This document shows positions 1 to 12,456 of a DNA stretch of 64,000 nucleotides, piece after piece. Where the stretch lies: positions 124,001-188,000 of the forward strand of contig QPMI01000005.1 in the NCBI GenBank assembly GCA_004431415.1. The letters run 5' to 3'. The stretch is from Cyanophora paradoxa. Lineage: Eukaryota; Glaucocystophyceae; Cyanophorales; Cyanophoraceae. Numbering within the stretch: position 1 is the first letter of the stretch; every line of letters starts with the position of its first letter. Below the pieces are notes generated by a model. The model made no database searches. It worked only from the letters and a program-made list of their open reading frames with translations, and had not been told where the DNA came from. The position numbers and the translations under genes are program-made.

Positions 1-3000
1 CCTCGGGGTAAGCCTCCGCGTCAAGGTCGAGCGTCATGACGAAGTAGAAGCGGGAGCCGCGGTTCAGCTCGGACTGCGCGGGGCGGCGCGGGGCGGGGTT
101 AGCGGCGGCCAAGGTCCGAGGAGGAAGAAGAAGCGGGCGGGCCGCGTCCCTTCCAGCCTAGCCCAGCATAGACTGGCCCAGCCCGGCCCAGCCCGGCCCG
201 GCCTAGCCGCGCCCCTTCCAGCCCCTCTGGACCTACTCCTGGCCCGGCCCGGCCCGGCCCAGCCCAGTCCGGCCCACCCCAGCCTAGTCTGGCCCCGCTG
301 ACTGACCTGGACGCCGATGCGGCCGCCCATGAGCTTGACGAGCTTCTTGGAGACGGCGAGGCCCATGCCCGTGCCCCCGTACAGCCGCGTGATCGACGAG
401 TCGGCCTGCGATCGACGAGTCGATCGACGAGTTTAGTGGGCGAGCGAGCGAGCCGCGGTTAGACGACCGGGACGGGCGGACCTGGACGTAGTCGGCGAAG
501 ATGCAGCCGAGGCCCTCCTGGTCGATCCCGATACCCTGCGCGCAGGAAAGAGTCGGGAGGGAAGGAACTAAGCTGAGCTAAGCTAAGCTAAGCTGAGTTG
601 AGCTGAGCTTGGGCTAAGCTAAGCTAAGCTACGCTAGAGCTCGAAGCTAAGCTAGGAGCTCGAAGCTAATGAGCTCCTCAGAGCTCACTCGGCTCAGAAG
701 GGGGCGGGCGGCGCCGGCGGCGGACCGTGTCCTGGACGTCGACGCGGAGACTCTTATAATTAGGTAGTTAGGCTAAGCTATTTAAGCAGCTAAGAATCGT
801 AAGCAATTTAATCTAATCTAATCTCACAGGCTTGAGCCGGCGAAGCGAAGCTAAGCATCTGTTAGGCACAAAGGCGAGCGAGCGGACCGTGTCCTGGACC
901 GTGAAGCTAAGCTATCTAAGCAGCTAAGAATTCTTAGCCCAGGGCTAAGCTAAGCTTAGCTCAGTTAAGCATCTCTTAGGCCTTAGGCACGAAGGAAGCG
1001 CAAGCAGGCGGGCGAGCGGACCGTGTCCTAAGGACATCGATGCTAGGGCCGCTCGCGATTTAGATTAAGATTAAGCTAGGCTGAGCTGAGCTCGAAGCTA
1101 AGCGCCTCTAGGCCGACTCGAATCAGAGAGGGGGCGGGGGGCGTGCGGGGCGGACCGTGTCCTGGACGTCGACGCGGAACGTGAGGCGGCCGGCGAGGGC
1201 CCGCAGCGCCGTCACGTGGACGACCACCGAGCCGCGCTGCGTGAACTTGACCCCGTTGAACGCGAAGTTCGTCCTAAGGGGCGAGGGCGAGAGGCGCGGC
1301 GATCGAGTGAGAGGGACGGGGCAGCGCAGGGGGAGGGGCGGCGCGCGGGCGGGCAGGCGATTATCGTGTCGTTGATTGTAAATAAACGTCATTTTAAGCC
1401 AGTTTCATGCGGGCGGACGCACAGGATCTGCTTGAGGCGGTGTGGGTCCCCGCGCAGGGCCGTCGGCATGGTGAGGGGCACCCGGCACGCGATCTCGATC
1501 GACTTGGCGAACGCCGTCGGAGCCACGACCTGCCGTGCGTAGCCCCGCCGTGTGAGGGGCGGGGCGTGGCGAAGGCACCGACGGCAGGCGACAGCAGCGT
1601 TTAGCTAGGCTAGGCTAGGCGAGGTTAGCTTAAGAGAGGGCCGGCGGTGGGCGGGCAGGGGACGTCAAGCTAAGCTCGAGAGGAAGCCAGAAGAGGCCCG
1701 AGCTATAAATAGCTGCAGGGGAGGGGGGTACGGGGCACCTCGAGGACCTCCTCGATGCAGTCGCGGAGGTCGAAGGGGATGGACTCGAGGACGACCTTCC
1801 CCGCCTCGATCTTGTGCAGGTCCAGCAGGTCTGGGGGGGGGAGGGGGGGGAGGGAGGAGGGTCAGGTGAGGCTCAGGTGGGGCCCGCGGTCAGAGGGCTG
1901 GGAGGGCTCTAGCTAGCCCAGCTAGTGCTTTCGACGGCTAGGTGCGTCTCGGTAGCGCTGGGGCGCGCAGCTATTGCTTCAGGCAGATAGGGAGGGGAAA
2001 GAGAGGGGAAGGGGGGGAAGGAGAGGGGGGGGGGGAGGGGGGCCTAGCTAGGAGGGCGCAGGGGCGCGGAGGGGTACAGCGCACCGTTGACGATGGCGAG
2101 GAGCTGCTCGCCGCACTGGTGGATCGACTGCGTCAGGTCCTGCTGCTCCCCCGTGAGCTCCGTCTCCCGCAGCACTGCGCGAAAAGAGGCCAAGGCCACA
2201 GTCAGAGCGAGCTCGCGGGCGTTCCGCTGGCTTCCTGTGTTGGAGGGGCGGCGCACGGTCGTTCATGCCGAGGATGCCGTTGAGGGGCGTGCGCAGCTCG
2301 TGGACCGTGTACGCCAGGAAGCGGCTGCGCGGAGTCGGGTAAGAACAGGGCGACTCGGAGGAACGCAGAAGAAGAGCGGGGCTCGCTTCTTGGTCTCGTT
2401 GGCGGTCTCGATCTCGATCATGCGGCGCTTCTCAGTGATGTCCTGCCCGACAACGACCACGCCGACCGTGGCCCCCGCAGAGTCGCGCTGCGCCGTCGCC
2501 GAGAGGAGCAGCCGCACGGGACGCCCGGCGCCCTTGCCGACCAGCGTGCACTCGTGCGCCGCGACCTCCTTGCCCTGCATCGCCTCCTCGAGCGCCCGGG
2601 TCGCCCGCTCAACGTCGTCGGGCAGCACGACCGAGGCGAAGGGCATGCCCAGCATCTCGCACTCCGCCCGCTCCGTCACGCGCTCGGCGGCGCGGTTCCA
2701 GCCCGTGACGCGCAGCTCCTCGTCGACCGAGAAGATGGGCGCGTTGGCCGACGTGATGATGCGGCGGAGGTCCTCCGCAAGCACGCGGGCCGCCGCCTCC
2801 GAGGCCTGGATAGCCGCCTCCATGGTCTTGCGCTGCGAGACGTCGCGCACGACGAGGACCTCGATCGTGTTGCCGCCGTACGCGGCGCGCCCGATGGAGA
2901 GCTCCACGGGAAACTCCCGATCCTGCCCGGCGTAACCCATGGTGTCAGAGGAGCCGCATGATGGATATGATCCGCGATAGATAGAGCCGCCGGTCTGTCT

Positions 3001-6000
3001 CATGATAGATGAAATGATATGCAAAATCCGTGATGTTAGAGGAGGCCTAATTGTACTTGTTTGATATGAGAGGAAATATATACTAGATAGTAGAGCGACT
3101 CGTTTGTTTGTCCGTTTGAATTCGCACCTGCGCCAGCGCCGTGCACTCGATGGTGCACCCCGAGACGGGCCCAGCATACTCGCCGCGCAGGAGCCGCTGG
3201 AAGAGGGGCCCGCCGTTGTCGGCGCCCAGCCGGAAGAGCTCGTGCACGGGCCGTTGGGCGAATCGGGCCGGCTCGCCGGTCACGCCGAACATGCGCCGGG
3301 CCGAGCTGTTCATCTGCACGACGGCCCCCGCCTCGTCCAACACGATGACGGCGTCTCCGATCGTAGCGACGACGGCCAGCGCGTGCTTCATGCGCGTGAA
3401 GGCTTCTCCGACCTAATCGAAGAGTTAGCGTAGAGTTATTAGGCGCGAGAGCACAGAATCAAGCTGCGAAGGCCTCGCGAGCCGCCGCCGGCTCACCTGG
3501 TCCAGCTCCTTCAGCACCGAGCGGAACTGCGTGCTCTTGTCGCTCCGGTGCGACGCGCCCGGCTCGTCGTGGTCGTCGTTGTGGTCGCCCGAGCCGCCGC
3601 GGGCGCGCCCGAGCCACCGGACGAGGAGGCCGCGGGTCCCGCGCGGCTTCTGGGGACCCACGGGCCCCAGCGAGGTCACGAGGCCCTCATCCCCCCCGGC
3701 CGCCGTCGGCGAGAGCTGCGAGTCGAAGAAGGAGAGGCGGCCGAGCTCCAGCTTGAGCTGCCGCATGTTCTTCGAGATCTCGAGCAGGACGAAGATGCCG
3801 ACGGACAGCGCCAGGAACGACGCGATGGAGCAGACGACGGCGTTGACGACGGTCAGGAGCCGGACCTCGCCCAGAATGTCCTTGGACGGCGCCGCGACGA
3901 CCATGGCGAGTGAGAGCTCGCTCGTCTGCCGCTCGGCGCCCATGATGCGCAGCAGCCGCCCGTCGAACTCGGTCCCGTCCGCCACGAACGGCAGCCGCAG
4001 CAGCTCGTACTTGCCGAGCGCCTGCGCGTTTTTTTTATCGTGGTCCATCTCAGCGAGCGAGCGAGCGGAACAGTCGCCGCGGCGCGCGCGGGGCGCACGT
4101 TGACGGCGATCGGGAGGTCGTGCACGTCTCCGGGCATCGCCTTTAAAGTCTCTCGGAGTTCCGGAACGGTCAGCTCGTCGGTCGGTACGAATCTGCGGCG
4201 TTTGTTTGGTGTTTAGACGGGGTAGAGGGTGCGGGCGGGGCGCAGGGCCGGCCGGGCGGCCGGGCGGGCGGCAGGCGCACTCCCAAGCGGTGCCCTGCGT
4301 CGGATTGAGCTTGACCGGACGCATGGCGAGCTGCCAGCTCTTGAAAGCGATCGCCCGGCGCTTGCCGTCCATATCGTCCGCGATCAGAGCCGCAAAGCCT
4401 GCCGCCCGCGTCAGATCAGACGGGCCCGGTCCCGGCCCCGCCGGCCCGCATCACCCTCCCCGTTCCGCCGCACCGTTCTGCGCCACCTCGATCTGCTGCA
4501 GGTAGTTCGACAGGGAGTCCGACTGGAAGCCGATCGTCTGCGGGAAGCGCGTCAGGGCCGGCCGGCGCCTCTGGGCGGCCGCCGCGGCTCACCACGACCG
4601 CCTTGAGCTCGTCGCTTTCGGATGTGTACACTGCGGAGGCGCGGGTCGGCGGCGGAGCGCGGCAGGCGCGGCGCGGCAGGACTCGGCGCCGCTCGCGCGC
4701 GCGAGCGCGCGAGAGCGCGCACCCGGCGTAGCGCAGAGGAATCCTGACAGGCCGAAGACGAACGGGATGACGGGGGTCCACACCTGCGGCGGCCGGCTCA
4801 GCGGGCCGCCCGACGGCACAGGCGGGCCCCGGGCGCGGGGCCGCGTGCCTGGCGGCGCGCGGCCTGCGGGATGGTGTAGAAAGGCCTCTTGCGGACGTCG
4901 AACTGGTCTGCGGGGCGGCGGCTCGGACGGCGGCTCGGGCGAGGGCGTCGCGCGCGGCGGGCCGCGCGGACCGTCGAACACGAGAGAGTAGAGCTTCCGC
5001 GTGCCGCCGGCGGTCACGTAGCTCGTGTAGCGGTCGATCTGCCCCGGGATCGTACCGTTGAGCCTGTACTCGACAACTGCGCGCGCGGGGCCCGCCTCCC
5101 GTCACGCCCGGGCGCGGCCCGTCACGCCCGGGCGCGGCGCGGCGCACTGGAGAAGTAAGGCTCCGCTGCGTCGGGGTACGTCTTCCCGAACGAGGCCTTC
5201 TCGCGCTGCGCGGCGGCGCGTCAGGCGCCGGGCGGGGGCGGAGGGCGCGGGGGCCGGGCGGGGCCGACCTTCACGAGCAAATTCTCGCGGTTCGGCAGGC
5301 CGAAGCCGAGGTACTCGAACGGCTCGTAGCCCCGAATGGAGAGCGACTGCAGGTAGAGCTGCGAGATAACGGGAAAGTGCTTGCTGGTGAATTCTTTAGG
5401 CACTCCGATCTGCTGGCTGTTGAAGAGACCCAGGGCCTCCTTTAAATAACTGTTCGGCGCTCCGACGGTATTCTTCAAAGGCGCTCCGACGATCCACAGG
5501 ACAAGCGACATCGCTGTTCGCTCGCCGGCCTGCTGCAGCCTGGGCACAACAGTCAGCGGCCTGGGCAGCATGAAGAAGCACGCGACGGCCGCACTCTTTG
5601 AAACGCTCGCTCACGCTGCGGCGCGGTGGGCCGTGAGCGCGGCATTCGAAGCAAAGCGGCGAGGATAGCGCGCACCGATGCGAGATCTGATCCAGAAAGT
5701 ACGTGCTAAGCCGGGACGTGGCGGCCTGCGACGATACATACGAGAATACTGTCACCACCACCTGAGGCGCACGGGTTAGGTGCGCTTGGCAGACTGCGAG
5801 GCGCTCAGAAATACCACAGCCGACACAAGCACCACGACGATCAGCGGAATCTGCGCGCTTCATGAGCTGGAGCGCGTCAAGCTCGGCGACGACGACGCAC
5901 AATGCAAAGGTTCAGAGAGACAGTCTTCCTCCGCTTGAGCGCAGCCTCCGCGGTCAGCGGAGATGAACGCAGGTACTTCTCCAGCGTCGGCGGCTCGTCA

Positions 6001-6329
6001 TTCTGCCCGAAGCCTACCCGGCGGAAGCTGGGGTCCTTTGAAGTATCTTCGCTCGTAAGAACGACCGACCCGCCGGAGGGCGAGACGATGGTGCTCGGCA
6101 GCCCGCTCGATAGCCCCGACGCAGACATCCTCAGATCCATCAACACGGGAACCCCTTGATCGCTCCCGCTGGACTCTGCAAGCACGGAATGATGAGGGCG
6201 ATACATGGGCTCCGAGCCAGAGGGCCCGCGCACCGCTGGGGTTCCTTTGCTTCCCGATATCCTCGGTGTCATCCATCGCAGGCGGGCGTCCCGTCCCAGC
6301 CTACGAGTGGACGACGGGATGCTAGCCAA
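1..6329 (-). CDS. Membrane-bound sensor histidine kinase (Cache-like sensor, PAS domains, HisKA, HATPase), 3' end beyond window
   Basis: Predicted two-component sensor kinase that autophosphorylates on histidine. Reading the minus strand: a serine-rich cytosolic N-terminus (6329-5930); a first membrane helix ([12 protein letters not shown] joined across an intron to [11 protein letters not shown], about 5860-5735); a Cache-like extracytosolic region in small exons (5560-4100, including LYLQSL and [15 protein letters not shown]); a second helix (about 3860-3775); PAS domains (3413-3100 and 2935-2400); the H box [12 protein letters not shown] (His near 2301); the second HisKA helix (2190-2090); then [11 protein letters not shown] (1830-1735), the N box with FNGVKFT (1260), the G1 box DTGIGI split by an intron (1156/535) and the G2 box [12 protein letters not shown] (365). 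The last visible exon (75-1) still reads as ATPase domain, so a receiver may follow outside the window. The start at 6329 is the first Met of the open N-terminal exon. In the N box the usual NA is NG; otherwise the catalytic motifs are present. Exon limits in 5700-4100 are approximate. Confidence 0.85.
536..1155 (-). repeat. Intron with three extra copies of the upstream exon end, plus AGCTA-rich repeats
   Basis: This 620-nt intron lies between the exon ending DT and the one starting GIGID in the histidine kinase. The exon tail and donor (plus-strand GGACCGTGTCCTGGACGTCG at 1153) recur at 721-749, 883-900 and 1017-1042 with growing divergence. The rest is short AGCTAAGCTA-type repeat (560-660, 770-990, 1070-1105). 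Confidence 0.8.
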
Positions 6330-7874
6330 CGATATGCGCAGTCATCCGCCCCGCGAAGTTCGCAACAGATCCGCCGCTCCGAGGCCAATCTGCTCCGCTC
6401 AAAAGCCGCCGCCGAGTACGGCGGGCAGCTGGGACGTCGGAGCACGTCAACACTGTGAGAACGCCGAGTGGATGTTCCGTTCGCTGCCGCTGGCGTCTGC
6501 AGCTGGATGGTTTGGCTAGCTGGACTCCGACGCCCCACAACTTCGCAAGCTCGCTGGAAGAGCGGCCGCAGCCGGGGACGGGGCTAGGACCGCTAGGCTA
6601 CCGGTAGCAGATCGATATCCCTACTAGCGACGACCGAAACCTTAGACGAAGGCGGAGCGCCGCGCGCGCCGCGCTTGCGCCGCGCTAAAGCTTGCGCCGG
6701 CCAGAGCCTTGATCTGCTTAATTAAACGTGATGCAGTGGCGTACAGAATGAACTATTTTCCATGCAAATCCAAGGGGGTATATACGCGTTGCGGGTCAAT
6801 CTTTCAGCGTCCAATCAGGTTCCGAGCTTCCGGAGGGGGGGTGCTAGTGAAACTTTCTGGGTCGACGTCCGACAGCGCCAGCGCTAGCTCGAATTCGAAT
6901 CGATCGAATTCGCGATCGCGATCGCGCGCCGCCGTTGAAACGTTCGAATTCGCGATCACGCGTACGATCGCCGCCGCGCTCGAATTAATTCGAACCCTAG
7001 CTAGGCCTAGCTATAGGCCTCGAGATATCGATCATTCGGATCGAGCTCATATGCATGCAAGTTAACGTTAACGTTCGAATTCATGATCAGCTCAAACTGC
7101 CAGGCTGCGAACTTGGAATTCGAATGCGTTACGTATACGTATACATCGCGCAAGAATTAATATTCTTACGTGTACGTAAATATATATACATGTACAGCGC
7201 TAGCGCTATATATAGCTATTTGCAGTACGTGCAGTGCTCATTGCAATTGTAGTTTTGTTGTGTGCTATAGTGAATGCAATCTTAAGGGCTCTTTTAATTC
7301 AATGATTTGTGCACCATCCATCCATCTCATAACAAATTCATGATCATCTTGCTATTGATTTACCATTGAGATATATATATACAATTATGCATGAGCGAAG
7401 AAGAAGTGGCTGGCCATCACAAGTCAGTGCAATTGCTCAAATAGATCGTGCGATCGCAATCGCACTCAAATTAATATATTTGCGATCACGATCGCGATCG
7501 CCGCTCGCACCCTAAACCTCAAGATCGAGCTCATCTTGGCATATAGGTGCAGGCATATGCATGCAAGTTTAGCTCAAATTAAACGTTATAATTAACTGTA
7601 ATTAAATATAACTTGGGATGCCTGCATGGCAAGTCGCAAGGTTGAGTTAACAGTTCGAGGTTGAGTTAACAGTTCCAAGTTGAGCAGCATTGATTATGAG
7701 CTAGAAGCGACGTCGCCTTTATATATAGCTAGCTTAGTTGCGATTCTTGCGAGGCATTCCAAGTTCGCAGTTAACGACGTCAAGGCTGCAGCATTTGACA
7801 AAGGGCCCGCGGCAATGGCACTGCAGTGTACATCCCTCACTTGTAGCCCGGGCATTACGATTGTGTCCAAATAA
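6330..7874. other. Intergenic region with AT-rich, palindrome-rich island
   Basis: No convincing gene. From about 6880 to 7570 the DNA becomes AT-rich and is packed with short palindromes (TTCGAA, GCGATCGC, GAATTC, GTTAAC, TACGTA, TATATA). It separates the 5' end of the histidine kinase from the 3' end of the pseudouridine synthase, so any promoter here would serve the kinase; a CCAAT sequence occurs at about 6810. A short direct repeat (gaggttgagttaacagttc) lies at 7640-7680. Confidence 0.6.
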
Positions 7875-9187
7875 TCATTCCTGAAGGTATTGGAACCATC
7901 TATCGGGAGCAGGGAGTTCAACATCGACCATGCCCTGCAGCTGGGAGCCACAGGGACCCGCATGTCCCGGTGGTAGCGGTGATGGGAAGCTGAGCTTAAA
8001 TGCCTGAACGCATACAAATGGTCAGAGCATAATGAGTTGATGACACCATGTCAAGTGCAATGCAAAGGGAGAGTTGCACCTGCAGTGCCATGGTGTGGCT
8101 CTGATCAAAGTGTACAATGTTTCCAGCTCCCCTGGCCACTTCCCTCTCCACGATGAAGCTGCGGTTGTACTGCTCGAACAATCAGATTTCAAATAGATAG
8201 GAGGCAGAATAAGAGTAAAATAGGACGTAGATAGGAGTACACGTGCATATGGGTCATGAAGAATCGGCAGCCCAGCACCAGCAAAATGAGTTCGAATCTG
8301 ATGTGTTCGCCCTGACACCGAAGCCCGATATCAATGGACACGAGGTGAGCAGATTCATTGCAGTTCCGACTAGGGACTGACCTGTTCTGAGCTCTACCTC
8401 ATACAGAGCTCTCCTCCTTGATGGGGACATGTGCACCAGCTGATACTCTGGGAGGAAGATGAATGGCTTGCAGCGAATAAGCATAAAAAGCAAGACAAAC
8501 GAACGCGTAATTGCCTTCTTTGCTGACGTTTTCTCCCCTGGCAGCGTCGGAGAGGGCGGCCGAACATTCTCCACCAGCATTCCAGGAGGGAGATAGGGGT
8601 GCGGGGCAGCTTGATCTCCGCAAAAGTGGCAACCGTCTGGCAGAGGATTTGAACAAGAGGTACAAACTCTAGCTTATTAGGCAGAGAGGACACGCACTGG
8701 AGCTGCATCGCCCATCGCGATCCGCGGTGCCGGGGGCAAGGTAAGAGGTGATGGTCCCAGAGGATCGAAGCGTCCCGTCTCGCGACACGGGCGATCCGAC
8801 GATGTGCGAGGGGGATCCGATTTTGCACCCCTCGCGACGCTCATGAGGACGCGCCACGCAAGCGGGGACCTCGGCGAGGAGACGATAGCGCTTGAGCCAG
8901 GTCGGAAGCGTACGGGAGAGCTCTGCACAGACGCTTCGGCTGAAAGCGAGTACCAGCAACCCGCTCGTGTGCGCATCGAGCCGGTGCGGCAACCAGACGC
9001 GCTTTCCGCCTAGCTCATCTTGGGCCCAGCGCTCGACGGACAGCGCGCGCGCGCCGGCCGCCTCCATGGGCATGCCCGGGGGCTTGCAGACCACCGCGAA
9101 GGATGCGCCGAGCTTGCCGTACACGACTCGCGGCACAGCCGAGAGCGCCATGTTGCTGGGCGGAAGCGCTCCTCCGATGCTGCTCAC
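7875..9187 (-). CDS. RluA-family RNA pseudouridine synthase
   Basis: Predicted enzyme that isomerises uridine to pseudouridine in rRNA or tRNA. The first exon (9187 to about 8870) carries CKPPGMP and the catalytic motif PHRLDAHTSGLLVLA, whose Asp is the family's catalytic residue, followed by LKRYRLLAE. Later exons rebuild AKKAITR, then YQLVHMSPSRRRALYEVEL (about 8450-8390), then the C-terminal signature TGRTHQIRTHFAGAGLPI (8318 region, Gly split across an intron), ILHDPYA, and finally LQ joined to AFKLSFPSP (8000), ending at the TGA at 7875-7877. The Met at 9187 precedes the core closely, so there is no S4 domain and no obvious targeting peptide. The exons between 8870 and 8520 are uncertain. 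It is transcribed divergently from RFC2. Which RNA it modifies cannot be told; RPUSD/RluA-like is the safest label. Confidence 0.85.
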
Positions 9188-9419
9188 GGGCCGGTCCCGA
9201 AACCATGGGACGCTCCCGGGGACGGCAGAGCTAGCTAGCGGGCTGCGATTCGGCGGCTGCAGCTGCGAGTAGGGCGGCCACGGAGCGAGTTTGGCGCCGT
9301 ACCCGTAAAGCGCGCCAAAACTCTGCCCTCATCTCCGGAGCCCGCCCGACTTGGAGGCTGTCGGAGCTGCCTCTTGAATCGTCGTTCGAGCAGCGCAGCG
9401 CGCTCGAGCTCGATACCGA
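9188..9419. promoter_or_regulatory. Divergent promoter region between pseudouridine synthase and RFC2
   Basis: The two start codons point away from each other and are 232 nt apart, so this interval must hold both 5' UTRs and the core promoters. No TATA box is evident. Inferred from gene layout only. Confidence 0.5.
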
Positions 9420-10936
9420 ATGGCGGTGCCGGACGACGCGCCCGCCGCTGCGAGCAGCAGCAAGGGAGCAAGCGCCGACGGCGGTGCGTACGGCGCTCTG
9501 CAAAGTCTCTTGGGAGCTATCTCCTCACCGCGCGCCGCGCTCGTCGCCAGGGTTCGAGCTGCCGTGGCTGGAGAAGTACAGGCCGCAGGTCGTCGACGAC
9601 ATTGTAGGCAACGAGGAGGCTGTCGCAAGACTGCGTGTCATCGCGAGCGAGGGCAACATCCCCAACTTGATCATTTCAGTGCGCCCGCGCGCCCGCGCCC
9701 GCTCCTCCCGCGCTCGCTGATTTTGAGCGCCGCGCAGGGTCCGCCCGGAACTGGCAAGACGACGAGCATATTGTGCCTGGCGCACGCGCTGCTCGGCGCA
9801 GCCTTCAAGGACGCTGTATTGGAGCTGAATGCCTCGGACGATCGGTGTGCACTTTGCCAGGGACGCTGCTGCTCAAACTGGGCCAGGCTCACGCGTGCCG
9901 CAGCGGAATCGATGTCGTCCGCAACAAGATCAAGATGTTCGCGCAGAAGAAAGTCACCCTCAAGCAGGGCCAGCACAAGATTATCATCCTGGACGAAGCA
10001 GACAGGTCTGCCAGCTCGACCCCACTTGCTCTTTCGTTGTCTGAGTGCATGTGTTTCGTGCATGTGTTCCATGTAGTATGACGGAAGGGGCACAACAAGC
10101 ACTCAGGCGAACAATGGAGTTATATTCAGCAACTACACGCTTTGCTCTCGCATGCAACCAGTCCAGCAAGATCATCGAGCCAATACAAAGTCGATGTGCA
10201 ATCGTTCGCTTTACGCGTCTCTCTGATGAGCAGCTTTACGCCCGCTTGGAGGAAGTCGCCAGGCTTGAGAACGTGCACAATTCACCTGATGACTGAGACA
10301 GTTTCAGCTTGATGTTGATCTCAGTCTTCCTGTTCAGGTGTCATTCACAAGTGAGGGCCTGCAGGCGATCGTCTTCACAGCCGATGGAGACATGCGGCAA
10401 GCGCTGAACAACCTGCAAGGTACACATGCAGGCTTTGGCCATGTTGATGCTGAGTCCGTCTTCAAGGTAATCAGTTGCCCTCTGCATTGTTTTTGCTTGC
10501 ATAAGTTTCCTGTTTGCTGTACAGGTCTGCGACATACCTCAGCCGAAAATTGTGCACGAGATGGTTGATGCCTGCATCCGCGCCGACATAAAAACGGCTC
10601 TCGAAAGGCTCCACGAGCTCTGGAGCAAGGTTCGTTGGAGATTGTGTTGTTGAGTCGGTTCTCTTAATGCTCGTCATGTAGGGATATGCTGCGGTGGACA
10701 TCGTTGGCACATTGTTCAAGGTTGTCAAAGGCTTCAACATGGATGAGTCACTAGCTTTGGAGTTCACAAAGGTGTGTCTGCAGCCCGTTGCGCACTTCCG
10801 TCATCGCACTCCGAAACCTTGTTTCCCGCAGGAGATTGGTATGACCCACATGCGTGTTGCTGAAGGTGTTGCCACTCAACTGCAGCTCGCTGGCCTTCTC
10901 GCCACTTTGTGTGCTGTCAGCCGCAACAAGAAGTGA
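9420..10936 (+). CDS. RFC2: Replication factor C subunit 2 (clamp loader small subunit)
   Basis: AAA+ ATPase subunit of the RFC complex that loads the PCNA clamp at primer-template junctions. Nine exons join in frame: 9420-9483, 9551-9678, 9738-9844, 9904-10005, 10077-10272, 10338-10466, 10525-10629, 10682-10771, 10832-10936, all with GT-AG borders. The product shows the RFC box LEKYRP, Walker [22 protein letters not shown], Walker B ILDEAD continued by [18 protein letters not shown], sensor 1 [18 protein letters not shown] with the SRC arginine finger, sensor 2 [11 protein letters not shown], and the C-terminal collar ending [13 protein letters not shown] and [12 protein letters not shown]. 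Its length of about 340 residues and its sequence match the human RFC2 / yeast Rfc4 group better than other small subunits. The ATG at 9420 begins a short low-complexity leader, as is usual in the family. Confidence 0.95.
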
Positions 10937-11137
10937 TAGCTTCCCGTCACTACATCATTACTGGCTGGCAGTCGGATCACTCCAAAGCATCATAAGCTGT
11001 GCATGCACATCTGCCAGCAAGCTCTTTGCGCAGCGAAAGTGAATACAAGCATATTGAAATAATCACAGGGACGCATGAAAAGAGAAATGCAAGGTTAGGG
11101 CTGTATAAAGGTGTGTGGAAAGGCGGGAATGATCACA

Positions 11138-12290
11138 CTACGCGATGCTGCAGCCACCGACACGCCGCAGCACTGAATTGACGATGTTCTTGTCTGCTAT
11201 CCGCAGTGCCACAGAGCAAACATCGGCAATACGCTGGTTCATTGTGGGATCTGTAAATGAAACCAAGCAATGATCAGTTTAGGGATCAAGATTGCGAAGC
11301 AAGGGGACTGACCGTCTTGGCTCGACGCGTAGGTGTAGTTCGCGATGCCGAAGACGGGGCAACGCGTTATACGCCGGATGTTGTCAAGCATGTCACGTGT
11401 GTGCTCCGGTGCGACCTTGTCGATCTTCGTCATGCACACCACTGGCCGCTCGCCTGCGAGCGCGCTCAAACACGCAAGAGCGCAACAAGCACGAGGCCTA
11501 CTGACCGGTGAGGTCGAAGAGAGCGTCGCAGAGCGGCCGCAGACGGTCGTAGTCGTCCGACTCCGCGTCCCAGAAAACAATGCAGCCGTGCAGGTTGAGC
11601 CGCACGCGCTTCCCCTTGACGGCATCCGCGAGCTTGTGAATTGACCTTGCGATCATGTCTGCGGGCTGCTCCTCCACCTCCTCCAGCACACCGCGAACCC
11701 ACTCGTCTCCCATGTTGAGCATGCCCTGCACGGCGCCGGGTGATGTCAGCACAGTAAAGAAAGCGAAAAAGGAAACGAGTTCATCCGCACGGGGTGATCA
11801 ACAAGGCAGAAGCAAGGGCTGATCTCTGCAACGTCGCGCTTCTGAGTGAAAGACTCGTCGCTCGGGCCGGAACGGAAGAACTGCGAGAAATCGAGATTCT
11901 TGAAGACGTGCAGTGCTGACTCCATGAACGACGACTTGCCGAAGCCACGGCGGCCGAACAGGCCGATGTAAACCATCTTTGGGAAAGCGACCGAGCGCTT
12001 CTCTGACGCAGCAAGCGTCACTCCTGGGTAGTACAGCTGGACCTTCTGCATGCTCGGGAGCGTGTTCCACTTCTCATGGTCCGCCTGGAGCTTCGCTCTG
12101 CGGTTGTTACCGTTGAGGTCAAGCTGGGTCGGGAGGCGCTTAGAACGGCGCTAGTGAGGAATGCAAGCGCTAGGTCAGGCGAAAGGGCCGTGTGCAAGTC
12201 GCCCGCAGCACGGGGGACGGCAGGGAGCGAAAACGGAGCGGCGCTCGCCGCCAGGCGGGCTGAGAATGCGTACCTGAACTCGTTATTCAT
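11138..12290 (-). CDS. IFI44-like P-loop GTPase
   Basis: Predicted GTPase of the dynamin/interferon-induced (IFI44-like) kind. The start ATG at 12290 gives MNNEF and a phase-2 junction (AG|A) into AKLQADHEKWNT. Then come G1 GLFGRRGFGKSS (about 11960), G3 VDHP joined by an intron to GMLNMGDEW (DxPG restored exactly at the splice), the core strand LHGCIVFWDAES, G4 VCMTKIDKVAPEH (about 11430), and PVFGIANYTYASSQD joined by an intron to DPTMNQRIADVC, ending at the TAG at 11138-11140. G1, G3 and G4 are all complete, so nucleotide binding is likely. The C-terminal NYTYASS...NQRIAD stretch is what recalls IFI44 proteins; I cannot verify that by search. It is convergent with RFC2 and divergent from a protein of similar layout. 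Confidence 0.75.
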
Positions 12291-12456
12291 ATTTGCGGCC
12301 GCGTGCACTCAAGGTCAGGGGCTAGAAGCTGCTACTGGAGTCAGTGTGGACCACTTCTTCCACGTATTTGTGCGAACGTGTACCCACGAGGCGCTTGAAA
12401 ATTCCGCCGCAGCGCCCGCTCAGATCATCCACCAGCGGCGACGAGCACCTGGGACG
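12291..12456. promoter_or_regulatory. Divergent promoter of the two GTPase-like genes
   Basis: Only 166 nt separate the start codons of the IFI44-like GTPase (minus) and the GTPase-like gene (plus), suggesting a shared bidirectional promoter and co-expression. Inferred from spacing; no motif was recognised. Confidence 0.45.
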
